Positions 1 to 9,940 are shown, numbered from the stretch's first letter. The stretch: DNA of 64,000 nt from Pseudomonas viridiflava (GCF_900585905.1 NZ_UTVH01000034.1:248001-312000); one strand, 5' to 3'. Numbers and translations are program-made. Notes: generated by a model not told the origin, from the letters alone.

Positions 1-13
1 TTGGATCGATCGA

Positions 14-1297
14 ATGACTGACACCCGCAACGGCGAGGACAACGGCAAACTGCTCTATTGCTCCTTCTGTGGCAAAAGCCAGCATGAAGTGCGCAAATTG
101 ATTGCCGGCCCCTCGGTCTTTATCTGCGACGAATGCGTCGACTTGTGCAATGACATCATCCGCGAGGAGGTGCAGGAAGCACAGGCCGAAAGCAGCGCGC
201 ATAAATTGCCTTCGCCTAAAGAAATCAGCGGCATCCTTGACCAGTATGTGATCGGTCAGGAGCGTGCCAAAAAGGTTCTCGCAGTAGCGGTGTACAACCA
301 CTACAAGCGACTCAATCAGCGTGACAAGAAGAATGACGACGTCGAGCTGGGTAAAAGCAACATCCTGCTGATCGGGCCTACGGGTTCGGGCAAGACGCTG
401 CTGGCCGAAACACTGGCGCGCCTGCTCAACGTACCGTTCACTATCGCCGACGCCACCACCCTCACCGAAGCCGGTTATGTCGGTGAAGACGTGGAAAACA
501 TCATTCAGAAGCTGTTGCAGAAGTGCGACTACGATGTGGAAAAGGCCCAGATGGGCATTGTCTACATCGACGAAATCGACAAGATTTCGCGCAAGTCCGA
601 CAACCCGTCCATCACCCGCGACGTATCGGGCGAGGGCGTGCAGCAGGCTCTGTTGAAGCTGATCGAAGGCACTGTGGCTTCCGTTCCTCCGCAAGGTGGA
701 CGCAAGCATCCACAGCAGGAATTTCTGCAGGTGGATACGCGCAACATCCTGTTTATCTGTGGTGGTGCGTTCTCCGGTCTCGAGAAGGTCATTCAGAATC
801 GCTCGACTCGCGGCGGCATCGGCTTCAACGCTGAAGTTCGCAGCAAGGAAGAGGGCAAGAAGGTGGGCGAATCCCTGCGTGAAGTCGAGCCTGACGATCT
901 GGTCAAGTTCGGTCTGATCCCGGAATTCGTTGGTCGTCTGCCCGTGCTGGCGACCCTGGATGAGCTGGATGAAGCGGCTTTAATCCAGATTCTGACCGAG
1001 CCGAAAAACGCGCTGACCAAGCAATACGCCAAGCTGTTCGAAATGGAAGGTGTGGACCTCGAGTTCCGCACTGACGCCCTGAAGTCGGTCGCCAAGCGTG
1101 CGCTTGAGCGCAAGACCGGCGCCCGTGGGTTGCGCTCCATCTTGGAAGGCGTTTTGCTCGACACCATGTACGAAATCCCCTCGCAGACCGAGGTGAGCAA
1201 GGTGGTGATCGATGAAAGCGTGATCGAAGGTACTTCCAAGCCGTTGCTTATCTATGAAAATAGCGAGCCGCCGGCGAAGGTTGCACCGGACGCTTAA
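14..1297 (+). CDS. clpX: ATP-dependent Clp protease ATP-binding subunit ClpX
   Basis: Hexameric AAA+ unfoldase that recognises tagged or damaged proteins, unfolds them with ATP and feeds them into the ClpP chamber in the cytosol. The N-terminal zinc-binding domain has the four cysteines C16, C19, C38 and C41. Walker A (GPTGSGKT) is at residues 121-128 and the Walker B stretch (VYIDEIDK) near 185. At 427 residues it has the usual family length. The ATG at 14 gives the standard N-terminus. clpP is expected just upstream, outside the window. lon follows after a strong terminator, so the two proteases are separately transcribed neighbours. Identity is very secure. Confidence 0.98.
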   Translation: MTDTRNGEDNGKLLYCSFCGKSQHEVRKLIAGPSVFICDECVDLCNDIIREEVQEAQAESSAHKLPSPKEISGILDQYVIGQERAKKVLAVAVYNHYKRLNQRDKKNDDVELGKSNILLIGPTGSGKTLLAETLARLLNVPFTIADATTLTEAGYVGEDVENIIQKLLQKCDYDVEKAQMGIVYIDEIDKISRKSDNPSITRDVSGEGVQQALLKLIEGTVASVPPQGGRKHPQQEFLQVDTRNILFICGGAFSGLEKVIQNRSTRGGIGFNAEVRSKEEGKKVGESLREVEPDDLVKFGLIPEFVGRLPVLATLDELDEAALIQILTEPKNALTKQYAKLFEMEGVDLEFRTDALKSVAKRALERKTGARGLRSILEGVLLDTMYEIPSQTEVSKVVIDESVIEGTSKPLLIYENSEPPAKVAPDA

Positions 1298-1319
1298 GCG
1301 ACAGCTGCATGTGTAATCG

Positions 1320-1341
1320 AAGGGGCCTTAGGGCCCCTTTT
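1320..1341 (+). terminator. Rho-independent terminator after clpX
   Basis: An 8-bp perfect stem (AAGGGGCC / GGCCCCTT, loop TTAG) is followed directly by T residues, 23 bases after the clpX stop. It separates clpX from lon. Confidence 0.9.
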
Positions 1342-1359
1342 GCATTTGCGTGCCCAAGG

Positions 1360-1388
1360 GTTGTTTTTTCAGGCATCTACCCCCATCT
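1360..1388 (+). promoter_or_regulatory. Candidate sigma-32 (heat-shock) promoter of lon
   Basis: CCCCATCT at 1381-1388 matches the sigma-32 -10 consensus CCCCATNT exactly. A partial -35 (GTTGTTT, 1360-1366) lies 14 bases upstream, within the usual 13-15 base spacing. It sits 55 bases before the lon start. lon is a classic heat-shock gene, which supports the reading. The -35 is weak. Confidence 0.55.
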
Positions 1389-1442
1389 TGGACCCATGCT
1401 AATTCCAGTCCACGGCCGTACGGCCGCCGTAGAGGCGAAATC

Positions 1443-3839
1443 ATGAAAACGACCATTGAATTGCCTCTCTTGCCATTGCGCGATGTAGTGGTTTATCCGC
1501 ACATGGTTATCCCGCTGTTCGTGGGGCGCGAGAAGTCTATCGAAGCCCTTGAGGCGGCGATGACCGGCGACAAGCAGATTCTGCTCCTCGCGCAACGAAA
1601 TCCTGCCGATGATGATCCGGGTGAAGATGCCCTTTACAGCGTTGGCACCGTCGCAACAGTGTTGCAGTTGCTCAAGCTGCCTGACGGCACGGTCAAAGTG
1701 CTGGTCGAGGGCGAGCAGCGTGGTTCTGTCGAGCGCTTCATTGAAGTCGACGGCCACTGTCGTGCGGAAGTGACCCTGATTGATGAGGTCGATGCACCTG
1801 ACCGCGAATCGGAAGTGTTCGTGCGCAGTCTGCTGGCCCAGTTCGAACAGTATGTTCAGCTAGGCAAGAAAGTCCCTGCTGAAGTGTTGTCTTCGCTCAA
1901 CAGCATTGACGAGCCTGGGCGTCTGGTCGATACCATGGCGGCCCATATGGCCCTCAAGATCGAGCAGAAGCAGGACATTCTCGAGATCATCGACCTGTCG
2001 GCCCGTGTCGAGCACGTGTTGGTCTTGCTGGATGCCGAGATTGACCTGCTGCAGGTCGAGAAACGTATCCGCGGTCGCGTTAAAAAGCAGATGGAGCGCA
2101 GTCAGCGCGAGTACTACCTGAACGAGCAGATGAAGGCCATTCAGAAAGAGCTCGGCGACAGCGAGGAAGGGCACAACGAGATCGAGGAGCTTAAAAAGCG
2201 CATTGATGCAGCGGGCCTGCCCAAGGACGCGCTGACCAAGGCCACTGCCGAACTGAACAAGCTCAAGCAGATGTCGCCGATGTCGGCCGAGGCGACCGTT
2301 GTTCGGTCCTACATCGACTGGCTGGTGCAAGTGCCCTGGAAAGCTCAGAGCAAGGTGCGCCTTGACCTGGCGCGTGCCGAAGCCATTCTCGACGCTGACC
2401 ATTACGGCCTGGAAGAAGTCAAAGAACGTATTCTCGAATACCTCGCCGTGCAGAAGCGGGTGAAAAAGATTCGTGGTCCGGTGCTGTGCCTGGTTGGGCC
2501 GCCGGGCGTGGGCAAGACGTCACTGGCCGAATCGATTGCCGGCGCTACCAATCGCAAGTTTGTGCGGATGGCGCTGGGTGGCGTTCGCGATGAGGCGGAA
2601 ATTCGCGGGCATCGTCGAACCTACATCGGCTCTATGCCGGGTAGATTGATTCAAAAGATGACCAAGGTCGGCGTGCGCAACCCGTTGTTCCTTCTCGATG
2701 AGATCGACAAGATGGGCAGCGACATGCGCGGTGACCCAGCTTCCGCTCTGCTGGAAGTGCTCGATCCGGAGCAGAATCACAATTTCAACGACCATTACCT
2801 GGAAGTCGACTACGACCTCTCTGACGTAATGTTCCTGTGCACCGCCAACTCGATGAACATTCCTCCGGCACTGCTGGACCGAATGGAGGTGATTCGTCTG
2901 CCGGGTTACACCGAAGACGAGAAAATCAACATCGCAGTCAAGTACCTGACGCCCAAGCAGATTCAGGCCAATGGTTTGAAAAAGGGCGAGATCGAATTCG
3001 ACGAGGAAGCGATTCGCGACATCGTTCGTTATTACACTCGGGAAGCCGGTGTTCGCAGCCTTGAAAGACAGATCGCCAAGGTCTGCCGCAAGGCGGTTAA
3101 GGAGCACGCGCTGGAAAAACGTTTTGCAATTCGTGTCACGGCAGAAATGCTTGAGCATTTCCTCGGTGTGCGCAAATTCCGCTACGGCCTGGCAGAGCAG
3201 CAGGATCAGATCGGCCAGGTCACTGGCCTTGCCTGGACTCAGGTGGGCGGTGAGCTGCTGACGATCGAAGCGGCCGTTGTGCCGGGCAAAGGTCAGTTGA
3301 TCAAGACCGGATCCCTGGGCGACGTGATGGTTGAATCGATCACTGCTGCCTTGACCGTGGTCCGCAGCCGGGCCAAAAGCCTGGGCATCCCTGTGGACTT
3401 CCACGAGAAGCGCGACACGCATATTCACATGCCTGAGGGCGCGACGCCCAAAGACGGCCCTAGCGCTGGCGTAGGCATGTGCACGGCGCTGGTTTCGGCA
3501 TTGACACAGATCCCTGTGCGTGCGGACGTGGCGATGACCGGTGAAATCACCCTTCGCGGGCAGGTTCTGGCCATCGGTGGGCTCAAGGAGAAGTTGCTGG
3601 CGGCGCATCGGGGCGGTATCAAGACGGTGATCATTCCGGAAGAAAACGTGCGCGACCTCAAGGAGATTCCGGACAACATCAAGCAGGATCTGCAGATCAA
3701 GCCGGTTAAATGGATTGACGAAGTCCTGCAAATTGCGCTGCAATACGCGCCGGAGCCGCTGCCCGATGTGGCGCCGGAGATGGTTGCGAAGGATGAAAAG
3801 CGCGAGTCTGACTCTAAGGAGAGGATTAGCACGCATTAG
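1443..3839 (+). CDS. lon: ATP-dependent protease Lon
   Basis: Cytosolic homo-oligomeric AAA+ serine protease that degrades misfolded proteins and short-lived regulators. The LAN substrate-binding domain occupies roughly residues 1-200, followed by a coiled-coil linker. The AAA+ module carries Walker A (GPPGVGKT) near residue 350. The C-terminal peptidase domain has the Ser-Lys dyad: Ser674 in GPSAG and Lys717 in GGLKEK. Starting at the ATG at 1443, with GAGG about 8 bases upstream, gives 798 residues, the normal length; the frame is open further upstream but that extension does not look coding. It lies between clpX and hupB, as in other gamma-proteobacteria. A sigma-32-like promoter precedes it. 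Confidence 0.98.
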   Translation: MKTTIELPLLPLRDVVVYPHMVIPLFVGREKSIEALEAAMTGDKQILLLAQRNPADDDPGEDALYSVGTVATVLQLLKLPDGTVKVLVEGEQRGSVERFIEVDGHCRAEVTLIDEVDAPDRESEVFVRSLLAQFEQYVQLGKKVPAEVLSSLNSIDEPGRLVDTMAAHMALKIEQKQDILEIIDLSARVEHVLVLLDAEIDLLQVEKRIRGRVKKQMERSQREYYLNEQMKAIQKELGDSEEGHNEIEELKKRIDAAGLPKDALTKATAELNKLKQMSPMSAEATVVRSYIDWLVQVPWKAQSKVRLDLARAEAILDADHYGLEEVKERILEYLAVQKRVKKIRGPVLCLVGPPGVGKTSLAESIAGATNRKFVRMALGGVRDEAEIRGHRRTYIGSMPGRLIQKMTKVGVRNPLFLLDEIDKMGSDMRGDPASALLEVLDPEQNHNFNDHYLEVDYDLSDVMFLCTANSMNIPPALLDRMEVIRLPGYTEDEKINIAVKYLTPKQIQANGLKKGEIEFDEEAIRDIVRYYTREAGVRSLERQIAKVCRKAVKEHALEKRFAIRVTAEMLEHFLGVRKFRYGLAEQQDQIGQVTGLAWTQVGGELLTIEAAVVPGKGQLIKTGSLGDVMVESITAALTVVRSRAKSLGIPVDFHEKRDTHIHMPEGATPKDGPSAGVGMCTALVSALTQIPVRADVAMTGEITLRGQVLAIGGLKEKLLAAHRGGIKTVIIPEENVRDLKEIPDNIKQDLQIKPVKWIDEVLQIALQYAPEPLPDVAPEMVAKDEKRESDSKERISTH

Positions 3840-3854
3840 TCTGGACGGCCTTCC

Positions 3855-3884
3855 TTGACAGCTTTTTGGAGCCCTTGATATAAA
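3855..3884 (+). promoter_or_regulatory. Sigma-70 promoter of hupB
   Basis: A perfect -35 (TTGACA, 3855-3860) and TATAAA (3879-3884) are separated by 18 bases in the lon-hupB gap. The predicted start near 3891 gives a leader of about 90 bases. Independent hupB transcription is expected for an abundant nucleoid protein. Confidence 0.75.
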
Positions 3885-3979
3885 GCGGCTCTTCTTAGCG
3901 TCTGTAGGCCTTTCAGCGCTCGTTTTGCCATACCAAAAACTTAGAAACATACTCAAAAATTGAGATAAGGGGACTTAGA

Positions 3980-4252
3980 GTGAACAAGTCGGAACTGATT
4001 GATGCTATCGCTGCATCTGCTGATATCCCGAAAGCTGCTGCTGGCCGCGCGCTGGACGCAGTGATCGAATCCGTCACTGGCGCTCTGAAGGCTGGCGACT
4101 CCGTTGTATTGGTCGGTTTCGGTACTTTTTCCGTGACTGATCGTCCGGCGCGTATCGGTCGCAACCCTCAGACGGGCAAGACGCTTGAAATCGCCGCTGC
4201 CAAGAAGCCAGGCTTCAAAGCCGGTAAAGCTCTGAAAGAAGCTGTCAACTAA
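3980..4252 (+). CDS. hupB: DNA-binding protein HU-beta
   Basis: Small basic nucleoid-associated protein that bends and compacts DNA as a dimer and assists replication, recombination and transcription. The 90-residue length is exact for HU. The signature (residues about 46-65, [20 protein letters not shown]) includes the beta-arm that inserts into the minor groove, with the intercalating proline in RNPQT. The start codon is GTG at 3980, preceded by AAGGGGA at a good distance. It sits downstream of lon with its own strong promoter and a terminator behind it. Confidence 0.97.
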   Translation: MNKSELIDAIAASADIPKAAAGRALDAVIESVTGALKAGDSVVLVGFGTFSVTDRPARIGRNPQTGKTLEIAAAKKPGFKAGKALKEAVN

Positions 4253-4383
4253 GTTCTCCAAGCCTTTGCCCAACCGATCGGGATTCAATCTTTGTCGGCA
4301 GCGCAGCGGTAGTGCGGTTGGTTTTATCGGCCTGACACACATGAGCCGTATTTGCCCGCCCCGTCCGCTTCGCCAGTAACGAG

Positions 4384-4410
4384 AAGGCGCATCCTCGGAT
4401 GCGCCTTTCT
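4384..4410 (+). terminator. Rho-independent terminator after hupB
   Basis: An 11-bp perfect stem (AAGGCGCATCC / GGATGCGCCTT) with a 2-base loop and a short T run lies 130 bases after the hupB stop. It probably ends hupB transcription before ppiD. Confidence 0.85.
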
Positions 4411-4472
4411 TCTATCCGCTTTCTACCCACGCTCAGCGGTTGGTTAGTCAGTACAACCGTTTTGGGGGACGC

Positions 4473-6335
4473 ATGCTGCAAAACATCAGGGACAATTCAC
4501 AAGGCTGGATTGCCAAGACAATCATCGGGATCATCATCGCCTTGATGGCCTTGACCGGTTTCGACGCGCTTTTCACGGCGACCAGCACCAGCCAGGACGC
4601 CGCAAAGGTCAATGGCGAAGAGATCACCAAGAACGAGCTCAATCAGGCGATCGACATGCAACGTCGCCAGTTGATTCAGCAACTGGGCCGGGATTTCGAT
4701 CCTGCTCTGCTGGATGAAAAGATGCTCCATGACTCGGCCCTCAAGGGCCTGGTTGATCGCAAGTTGCTGCTTCAGGGCGCGTCTGACGCGAAGTTCTCTT
4801 TTTCGGAAACCGCGCTGGATCAGCAGATTCTGATGACGCCAGAGTTTCAGGTGGATGGCAAATTCAACGCTGATCGCTTCGATCAGGTTATCCGCCAACT
4901 GGGGTTCACCCGTCTGCAGTTCCGCCAGATGCTCGCTCAGGAAATGCTGATCGGTCAGGTGCGCGCCGGTGTTGCGGGCAGTGCATTTGTCACTGATGCC
5001 CAGGTCGAGGCGTTCGCCCGGCTCGAAAAGCAGACCCGTGACTTTGCCATGCTCAAGCTGGCTGCCGATTCGTCTGCGGTCAAGGTGACCGACGATGAGG
5101 TCAAGGCGCATTATGACGAGCATGCCAAGGAGTTCATGAGTCCCGAGCAGGTCACGCTGGACTACATCGAGCTGAAGAAGTCCGCTTTCTTTGACAAGGT
5201 TCAGGTCAAGGACGAGGACTTGCAGGCGGCCTATCAGAAAGAAATTTCCAATCTTGCCGAGCAGCGCCGCGCCGCGCACATCCTGATCGATGTGAATGAC
5301 AAGATGACTGACGAGCAGGCCAAGGCGAAGATCGAAGACGTGCAACAACGCCTCGCCAAGGGTGAAGATTTTGCGGCCCTGGCCAAGGAGTTTTCGCAGG
5401 ACCCTGGTTCGGCTTCCCGTGGCGGTGACCTGGGCTATGCCGGCAAGGGTGTCTATGACCCGGCGTTTGAAGACGCGCTGTATGCGTTGAACAAGGATCA
5501 GGTCTCGGCGCCTGTGCGCAGCGAGTTTGGTTGGCACCTGATCAAGTTGCTGGGCGTTGAAGCCCCTTCGGTACCGACATTCGCCAGCCTCAGGGAGAAG
5601 CTGACCAATGAACTGAAATCCGCCCAGGTGGAGCAGCGTTTCGTTGAAGCGACCAAGCAGCTCGAGGATTCGGCATTCGAAGCCTCCGATCTGGCTCAGC
5701 CTGCCCAGGAACTGGGTTTGAAGGTGCAGACAACTGCGCCATTCGGTCGTGAAGGGGGCGAAGGGCTGACGGCCAATCGTGCCGTGATCCAGGCCGCGTT
5801 CAGCCCGGAAGTGCTGGAAGAGGGTTCCAACAGCAACGCCCTGGAGCTTGATCCGGAAACCGTTGTGGTCGTGCGTTCGAAAGAGCACCGGATGCCTGAA
5901 CAGTTACCTCTGGAAAGCGTTGCCGCGTCCATTCGCGCCAAACTGGTCAAGGACCATGCGAGCGAAGCGGTCAAGGCACGTGGTGAGACGTTGCTGGCGA
6001 GCCTGCGTGAAGGCAAGCCCGCGCCAGCCGGCAAGCAGGACTGGAAAGTCATGGAGGCAGTTACCCGCAGTCAGGAGGGGGTAGAGCCCGCTGTTCTGCA
6101 GGCGCTGTTCCGCATGCCAAAACCGGACACCAAGGACAAGCCGGAGTACAGCAGCCTGACGCTGGCTGATGGCAGTTTCATGATTGTTCGCCTCAACGGC
6201 GTCAATCAGGCTGCCGCGCCAACTGACGCCGAGAAGCAGCAGTACCGCCGCTTCCTGGCATCGCGTGAAGGTCAGCAGGATTTCGCGGCTTACCGTGCCC
6301 AGCTGGAAAGCAAGGCGAAGATCGAACGCTACTAA
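4473..6335 (+). CDS. ppiD: Membrane-anchored periplasmic folding factor PpiD
   Basis: SurA-like chaperone tethered to the periplasmic face of the inner membrane near the Sec translocon, helping newly exported proteins fold. One membrane helix lies at about residues 13-33, followed by the SurA_N-like chaperone region and a parvulin-type domain at about 265-365 (motifs AAHILI and GGDLGY). The product is 620 residues, the family length. The ATG at 4473 is chosen because GGGGGAC sits 4 bases upstream and the Met-Leu-Gln-Asn-Ile start fits the family; a GTG at 4440 is also in frame but lacks a site. Whether the parvulin domain is catalytically active is uncertain, as in other PpiD proteins. Confidence 0.95.
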   Translation: MLQNIRDNSQGWIAKTIIGIIIALMALTGFDALFTATSTSQDAAKVNGEEITKNELNQAIDMQRRQLIQQLGRDFDPALLDEKMLHDSALKGLVDRKLLLQGASDAKFSFSETALDQQILMTPEFQVDGKFNADRFDQVIRQLGFTRLQFRQMLAQEMLIGQVRAGVAGSAFVTDAQVEAFARLEKQTRDFAMLKLAADSSAVKVTDDEVKAHYDEHAKEFMSPEQVTLDYIELKKSAFFDKVQVKDEDLQAAYQKEISNLAEQRRAAHILIDVNDKMTDEQAKAKIEDVQQRLAKGEDFAALAKEFSQDPGSASRGGDLGYAGKGVYDPAFEDALYALNKDQVSAPVRSEFGWHLIKLLGVEAPSVPTFASLREKLTNELKSAQVEQRFVEATKQLEDSAFEASDLAQPAQELGLKVQTTAPFGREGGEGLTANRAVIQAAFSPEVLEEGSNSNALELDPETVVVVRSKEHRMPEQLPLESVAASIRAKLVKDHASEAVKARGETLLASLREGKPAPAGKQDWKVMEAVTRSQEGVEPAVLQALFRMPKPDTKDKPEYSSLTLADGSFMIVRLNGVNQAAAPTDAEKQQYRRFLASREGQQDFAAYRAQLESKAKIERY

Positions 6336-6354
6336 GGTTTGGTTCTGCGCCAGA

Positions 6355-6383
6355 AAAAAGGCCGCTCACTGAGCGGCCTTTTT
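6355..6383. terminator. Bidirectional terminator between ppiD and the BdlA-like gene
   Basis: GGCCGCTC / GAGCGGCC with a 3-base loop is flanked by A6 on the left and T5 on the right, so it can stop transcription from both sides. It lies between the convergent ppiD and the receptor gene on the minus strand. Confidence 0.9.
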
Positions 6384-6425
6384 CGTTTCTGCAGGTAGCG
6401 CGGCGATCACAGCCGGTGGCCGCGA

Positions 6426-7742
6426 TCAGCGCCTGGCCTCGCTGGCAAAGGCGCGCACTGCCTCCACTGCGTTATGGGTGCCCTGGCTGATTCTGACGAT
6501 AACCTCGCCAGCCTGATCCGCCAGATCGACCCCTTTGCTGGCGTTGCTGCGGGTGTTGTTCATGCTGACAATAGCCTGTTGCGTCTCGCTCTGAATCATG
6601 TCGATCATTTCCGAGATCTCGGTCGTGGAGCGGCTGGTGCGTCCGGCTAGCTGCCGCACTTCGTCAGCCACCACGGCAAAGCCGCGGCCCTGATCGCCCG
6701 CCCGGGCGGCTTCAATCGCCGCATTGAGCGCCAGCAGATTGGTCTGCTCGGCGATGCTGCGAATGGTGTTGACGATCATCGAAATCTGTTCCGAACGCTC
6801 ACCCAGCTGGGCAATGATCTGCGAGGAGGACTCGATATTGGTAGAGATCTGGCGCATTTCGGTGGCAGCCTGATGAATGACGTCAGTGCCCTGTTCAGTG
6901 ACCTTCTGGGTTTGCACCGATATGTGGTACGCCTGAGCTGCGCTGCTGGCGTCACGTTCGTGCTGTTCATTGCGCGCAGTAATGTCGGATGCGAACTTGA
7001 TCACTTTGCACAATTTGCCACTGGCGTCATAGACCGGGTTGTACGTCGCCTCAAGCCACAGCGCATGGCCCTGGCGTGACTGGCGCTTGAATTGCCCACT
7101 GAAGAACTCGCCCTTGTTCAAGCGTTGCCAGAAATCCCGATATTCGTCACTGTTGATCAGGTCGGGCGGGCAGAGCATGCGATGGTTTTTGCCAACCAGT
7201 TCAGCTTCGCTGTAGCCCACAAGGCGGGCCAGGTTCTGGTTGGCGCGCAATATCTGGCCATTGAGATCGAATTCGATGACGCCCATGGCGCGGTCCAGCG
7301 CTGCGAGCTTGCTGTCTGCCTCGCTTTCGGCCTGGATTCGGGCAGTCACGTCCATTGCGTATTTGACGATTTTCAACACCCGGCCACTGGCGTCTCTGAT
7401 TGGGTTGTAGCTGGCCTCAAGCCAGACCTCGCGACCGCCGCTGGCCACCCGCTGAAAGGTTCCAGACACAAACTCGCCGCTGCGCAGGCGTGACCAGAGC
7501 TGGTTGTACTCGGCACTGCGCACATGGGCCGTAGTACAGAACACTTTGTGCTCCTTGCCGATCACCGCATCAGCCTGATAGCCCATGGTCTTGAGGAAGT
7601 TTTCATTGGCAGTCAGCAGCACGCCCTGAGTATTGAACTCCACGGTGGCCATCGAGCGCTCGATGGCCTGCAACAGGCTGGATTGTTGATCGACGGTGCG
7701 CTGAAGGGCTTGCAGTTCTTTTTTCGATGAATTGAAAAACAT
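6426..7742 (-). CDS. Soluble PAS-PAS methyl-accepting receptor, BdlA-like
   Basis: Cytoplasmic chemoreceptor-type protein of 438 residues with no membrane segment. Two PAS domains (about 20-135 and 140-260) are internally repetitive: the motifs GEFVSGTF / GEFFSGQF and WLEASYNP / WLEATYNP occur once in each. A receptor signalling domain follows, with the hairpin tip [15 protein letters not shown] near residue 350. The architecture and size match BdlA of P. aeruginosa (417 residues), which links redox and nutrient cues to biofilm dispersal. The orthology is inference; an Aer-like aerotaxis role is an alternative. It stands alone, convergent with ppiD. The C-terminus is short for a receptor and shows no CheR-docking pentapeptide. 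Confidence 0.85.
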   Translation of the reverse strand: MFFNSSKKELQALQRTVDQQSSLLQAIERSMATVEFNTQGVLLTANENFLKTMGYQADAVIGKEHKVFCTTAHVRSAEYNQLWSRLRSGEFVSGTFQRVASGGREVWLEASYNPIRDASGRVLKIVKYAMDVTARIQAESEADSKLAALDRAMGVIEFDLNGQILRANQNLARLVGYSEAELVGKNHRMLCPPDLINSDEYRDFWQRLNKGEFFSGQFKRQSRQGHALWLEATYNPVYDASGKLCKVIKFASDITARNEQHERDASSAAQAYHISVQTQKVTEQGTDVIHQAATEMRQISTNIESSSQIIAQLGERSEQISMIVNTIRSIAEQTNLLALNAAIEAARAGDQGRGFAVVADEVRQLAGRTSRSTTEISEMIDMIQSETQQAIVSMNNTRSNASKGVDLADQAGEVIVRISQGTHNAVEAVRAFASEARR

Positions 7743-8031
7743 GGAATTGGCTCGGCAAGGATGCGACGTTGGTTCCTTATTCTTGGATGGGGGGGGCCTG
7801 GGTGGCCCGCATGCGATTCCGTCTGCATGGGCGCATCATAAGTGGCATTGTGCAATCTGGGTAATTTATTGTACGGGTCAGACGCTTTGTACAAGTTTGT
7901 TTAAATTGCCCTTTTTTCAGCACGATTACTTTGCCTGATCAGTCGATGTGCAGAACTGGCTGGCGTGCGCTGCTGTCACAGCGAGCTAATATGGCCCGCT
8001 GCGTTTGGGCTGATTGATTGAGGAGCGTGGC

Positions 8032-9051
8032 ATGCGGATTGGATTGGTCGGATATGGCAAGGGTGGGCGCTATTTCCATGCGCCTTTTATCGCCAGCGTG
8101 CAGGGGGCGACGTTCGTCGGCGTGGTGACCCGCTCTGCTGAGCGGCGGCTGGAGCTGGCGCAGGATCATCCGGGCGTGGCAGCGTTCGACAGTCTTGCCG
8201 ATCTGGTCGCTGCGGGAATTGACGTGGTGGCTATCTCGGCGCCCATGGCAGCGCGCCCGGAATTGATCCTTGAGGCCATCGAACTCGGTGTCGCCGTCGT
8301 CAGCGACAAGCCGTTTGCCGCTGATGAGGTGCAGGCCCAGCTGCTGGTCGATGCAGCCGAACGCAAAGGCGTGCTGCTCAGCGTTTATCAGAACCGGCGT
8401 TGGGACTCGGATTTTCTGACCCTGCGCGGCCTGATCCAGAGCGGTGAGTTGGGCGAAGTCCGCCGCTTTGAATCGAGCGTCGAGCGTTATTCCCCGCGTT
8501 CGGTGGGCAAGGCCGCAGGGGGTGGCATGCTGCGTGACCTCGGCAGCCATCTGGTGGACCAGGCACTGGTGCTGTTCGGGCCGGTGCGAAGCGTTTACGC
8601 AGAGCTGCAGTTTGCGTCACCGGAGCAACCTTACGACCATGATTTTTTCATTTCGCTGAACCATCACAGCGGTGTGGTTTCTCATTTGCGCGGCAGTTGT
8701 CTGCAAAACTGTGCCGGGCCACGTTTTCGCGTCAGTGGGACAGACGGCTGTTACAGCGTCGATGGGCTCGACGGCCAGGAAGCTGCCTCGCTGGCTGGCC
8801 TGACCCCACTGTCTGAAGGTGACAACTGGGGCGTGGAACCACAGGCGCGCTGGGGCCGGTTTGAACAGGGTAGCGAGCAGCGGCCGGTGCCTTCGCTGCG
8901 CGGCTGCTGGCCTGAGTTTTATGGCCAGCTAGCCCGAGCGCTGAAGGGCGAGTGCGGTAATCCGGTCGACCCGCAGGATGCCGTGGCATCGGCGCGGGTG
9001 CTGGATGCCGCGCGGTTGAGCGCGCTGCAAAGCAGGGTTGTTACCCTTTAA
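8032..9051 (+). CDS. Gfo/Idh/MocA-family NAD(P)-dependent oxidoreductase
   Basis: Predicted sugar or sugar-alcohol type dehydrogenase of 339 residues. The N-terminal Rossmann fold begins with GLVGYGKGG at residues 4-12. The characteristic SDKPFA segment (residues about 94-99), with the catalytic lysine of the EKP-type motif, is present. The C-terminal alpha/beta domain contains GGGMLRDLGSHLVDQ, with the conserved DxxxH-like active-site pattern. The start at ATG 8032 is set by GAGGAG about 7 bases upstream; a TTG at 8014 is also in frame. It resembles YdgJ/YhhX-like members, but the substrate cannot be read from sequence. It is a single gene followed by its own terminator. Confidence 0.9.
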   Translation: MRIGLVGYGKGGRYFHAPFIASVQGATFVGVVTRSAERRLELAQDHPGVAAFDSLADLVAAGIDVVAISAPMAARPELILEAIELGVAVVSDKPFAADEVQAQLLVDAAERKGVLLSVYQNRRWDSDFLTLRGLIQSGELGEVRRFESSVERYSPRSVGKAAGGGMLRDLGSHLVDQALVLFGPVRSVYAELQFASPEQPYDHDFFISLNHHSGVVSHLRGSCLQNCAGPRFRVSGTDGCYSVDGLDGQEAASLAGLTPLSEGDNWGVEPQARWGRFEQGSEQRPVPSLRGCWPEFYGQLARALKGECGNPVDPQDAVASARVLDAARLSALQSRVVTL

Positions 9052-9058
9052 TAAAAAC

Positions 9059-9096
9059 GCCCGGAGGCGTCGAGAGCAAAGCTCCTCCGGGCTTTG
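9059..9096 (+). terminator. Probable terminator after the Gfo/Idh/MocA gene
   Basis: A 9-bp perfect stem (GCCCGGAGG / CCTCCGGGC) with a 16-base loop starts 8 bases after the stop codon. The following T run is short (CTTTG). Confidence 0.7.
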
Positions 9097-9306
9097 AAAA
9101 CCGCTGCGCAATCTGCCCACCGGGGCGATTTGTCGGCTAATCGACCCGAGTTCAGCAAATAGGTTGCCGACTGCCTGATGCGGCCTTAGACTGCCGCCCC
9201 TCGTAAATTGAGTGCCAGGTGGCGCTTGGAGACTATGGCGCTTTTACGGCATCGCAGAGCCGCTCCTTAATTCGCCTTAATGCACGTTTTTTTGATAGAG
9301 AAATCA

Positions 9307-9711
9307 ATGACAAAGGACAAGTTGCTGGCCATGCCGGCCGATGACTACATGAATGCCGAACAGCATGCTTTCTTCGTCGAGCTGTTGCAGGGCATGAAGG
9401 TTGAGATCCACGAGCGTATCGAGCAGAGTCGCATTGCTATCGAGAGCCTGGACACCCCGGCAGATCCCGCCGACGCCGCTTCGGTCGAAGAAGAGCGTCA
9501 CTGGCTGGTAAACGTGATTGACCGCGATCAGCGCATGTTGCCGCAGCTGGAAATGGCGCTGTCACGCATTGCCGATGACAGCTTTGGCTGGTGTGACGAC
9601 AGCGGTGAGCCGATTGGTCTCAAGCGTCTGCTGATCAGCCCGACCACTAAATACTGCATCGAGGCGCAAGAGCGTCACGAGCAGATCGACAAGCATCAGC
9701 GTCAGGCCTGA
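9307..9711 (+). CDS. DksA/TraR-family transcription factor lacking the four-cysteine zinc site
   Basis: DksA-type protein that would enter the RNA polymerase secondary channel and modulate promoters with (p)ppGpp. The product is 134 residues from ATG 9307 (GAG about 7 bases upstream); an in-frame ATG at 9280 is less likely. The N-terminal coiled coil carries acidic residues near its tip (DPADAA). The globular domain has C96-x2-S99-x17-C117-x2-A120 in place of CxxC...CxxC. The same spacing occurs in the zinc-independent DksA2 of P. aeruginosa, so it may work under zinc limitation or oxidative stress. The canonical dksA must be elsewhere in the genome. The family call is firm; assignment to DksA2 rather than another paralogue is inference. 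Confidence 0.85.
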   Translation: MTKDKLLAMPADDYMNAEQHAFFVELLQGMKVEIHERIEQSRIAIESLDTPADPADAASVEEERHWLVNVIDRDQRMLPQLEMALSRIADDSFGWCDDSGEPIGLKRLLISPTTKYCIEAQERHEQIDKHQRQA

Positions 9712-9722
9712 TGCACCAAGCC

Positions 9723-9744
9723 CGGCGAGGTCAAGGCCTCGCCG
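9723..9744 (+). terminator. Hairpin after the DksA-like gene
   Basis: A perfect 8-bp GC-rich stem (CGGCGAGG / CCTCGCCG, 6-base loop) lies 11 bases after the stop. There is no T run, so it may be a weak terminator or a 3' stabilising stem. Confidence 0.45.
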
Positions 9745-9861
9745 CTTGCGCTAACGTGGCTTTCGCCGCATGGCACATGCTGTGACTTTCAAAACCCCCA
9801 AGGCGTGCAACACGCCGAAAGCACCCCGTTCAGGCCTCGACTGGATGCCGCGCTTTACAAC

Positions 9862-9888
9862 TAAGGAATCATGGCGAAATGCCGTTAT
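9862..9888 (+). promoter_or_regulatory. Candidate sigma-28 (FliA) promoter for the receptor gene
   Basis: TAAG at 9862-9865, 15 bases, then GCCGTTAT at 9881-9888. This approximates the flagellar sigma consensus TAAA-N15-GCCGATAA, with one and two mismatches. It lies 52 bases before the start of a chemoreceptor gene, a class often driven by FliA. It is weaker than the site before cheV. Confidence 0.4.
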
Positions 9889-9940
9889 GTAGCGTCTAAT
9901 GCGATCAGAATAATGATAAGCATGCGCGGAGTAACAGCTG

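Noticed and set aside
2520..3956. 478-codon frame antisense to lon
   Set aside because: It is the mirror of a strongly conserved gene in high-GC DNA; His/Arg/Gln-rich product without domain features.
4253..4383. tRNA or small RNA gene between hupB and ppiD
   Set aside because: No cloverleaf or T-loop motif found; only the terminator hairpin stands out.
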